A DNA stretch of 64,000 nt, from contig CANMVS010000023.1 of assembly GCA_947501445.1 (NCBI GenBank), forward strand, positions 1 to 64,000. The letters are read 5' to 3'. Below, piece by piece: positions 63,517-64,000 of the stretch. How positions within the stretch are numbered: position 1 is the stretch's first letter; each line of letters opens with the position of its first letter. The position numbers were made by a program, and so were the translations under genes. Under the pieces are notes generated by a model that was given only the letters and a program-made list of their open reading frames with translations, ran no database searches and had not been told where the DNA came from. This DNA comes from an uncultured Rhizobiaceae group bacterium. Its GTDB lineage: Bacteria; Pseudomonadota; Alphaproteobacteria; Rhizobiales; Rhizobiaceae.

Positions 63517-63924
63517 ATGCTGGCAGCAATTCCCCTGATGATCATACCGCTGATTGTCTATAACGTGTTGATTTTTACACCCTTTGGTGGATCAGGCGTG
63601 GCGGCTCTGTCCGTGGATTTGCTCCAGTTGCCGATGGTTTCGGGTGCTGTGTGGACCATGCAGATGGGCGATACCATCATTGTCTCAGCCCTTGTCCTGC
63701 TGTTTCTTGAAGTGCTCAAGGCAACACGTGCGGGCAGCTGGTCGGTGATTGATCACCTGCTTTCAACATTTGTCTTCATCGCGTTTCTGATTGAATTTCT
63801 TCTGGTGGCAGAGGCCGCAACCGATGTCTTCTTCATCCTGGCGGCCATCGCATTCATTGACCTGATTGCCGGATTTTCCGTTTCCATCATTTCTGCCAGG
63901 CGCGATGTGTCTATCGGGCTGTGA
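63517..63924 (+). CDS. Small multispanning membrane protein, unknown function
   Basis: A 135-residue protein with about four hydrophobic segments (near residues 3-22, 50-67, 78-98 and 102-125). GAGGA lies 7 bases before the ATG. No catalytic motif. It resembles small uncharacterised inner-membrane proteins common in Hyphomicrobiales. It stands alone after the rpmF terminator. Confidence 0.7.
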   Translation: MLAAIPLMIIPLIVYNVLIFTPFGGSGVAALSVDLLQLPMVSGAVWTMQMGDTIIVSALVLLFLEVLKATRAGSWSVIDHLLSTFVFIAFLIEFLLVAEAATDVFFILAAIAFIDLIAGFSVSIISARRDVSIGL

Positions 63925-64000
63925 TGCGCAAGAAGAGCGCATGAAAACAATAGGTTGTTGCCGTGCTGCCTGCATGGTTTATGCCCGACTGCCTGGCCTT

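Noticed and set aside
1-64000. CRISPR array or tRNA gene
   Set aside because: No regularly spaced direct repeats and no tRNA-like T-arm with matching cloverleaf were found; the dispersed repeats are single, scattered and of mixed orientation.

Overview
The window looks like part of an alphaproteobacterial chromosome, most likely of the order Hyphomicrobiales. Supporting signs are a NodT-type efflux outer-membrane protein, DUF1868 and DUF5765 proteins, a farnesyl-diphosphate synthase / mtgA / rpmF neighbourhood, a full-length biotin-dependent pyruvate carboxylase, and scattered tandem-hairpin intergenic repeats of a style common in that order. No tRNA, rRNA or CRISPR array was seen.

Region 1 (1-16 kb) looks like an accessory block. 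It starts with the 3' end of an RHS polymorphic toxin gene and a likely immunity gene. A complete type II secretion locus follows: gspI-gspO on the minus strand, divergent from gspK-J-L-M and a GspC/GspN-like gene, then gspD-E-F-G-H. Many of these genes are coupled by ATGA overlaps. The block is bracketed by two decayed IS3-family fragments and ends with a tyrosine-recombinase integrase.

Region 2 (16-29.6 kb) carries transporters and regulators: an MFS permease flanked by inverted copies of a dispersed repeat, a DUF5765 membrane protein, an AraC regulator, an NAD(P)-binding protein, a TRAP transporter operon (dctP-dctQ-dctM) coupled to a dimethylformamidase-like hydrolase with a divergent LysR regulator, a small secreted protein with an internal duplication, and a marR-MFS pair.

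Region 3 (30-39 kb) is envelope biology: an alpha-2-macroglobulin-like protein with a PAN/Apple domain, coupled to the peptidoglycan synthase PbpC, then a lytic transglycosylase. Region 4 (39-53.5 kb) holds a LuxR-type regulator without a synthase, pyruvate carboxylase, an MFS permease, a membrane-bound HTH protein, a YiaW/YiaV/NodT-type export operon, a LysR regulator, an NmrA-like protein, ispG and an AraC regulator. Region 5 (53.5-64 kb) holds guanine deaminase with a double ABM-domain membrane protein, a FosX fosfomycin hydrolase homologue, a glyoxalase-fold protein, a hybrid histidine kinase, ispA, mtgA, a 2H-phosphoesterase-like protein, a GST, rpmF and a small membrane protein.

The most distinctive DNA-level signal is a repeat of about 100 bp in seven copies (one or two truncated). 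Each has a CTAG-type end and two hairpins. In three copies the CTAG supplies the TAG stop codon of the adjacent gene, and one copy lies inside the TRAP operon between dctP and dctQ.
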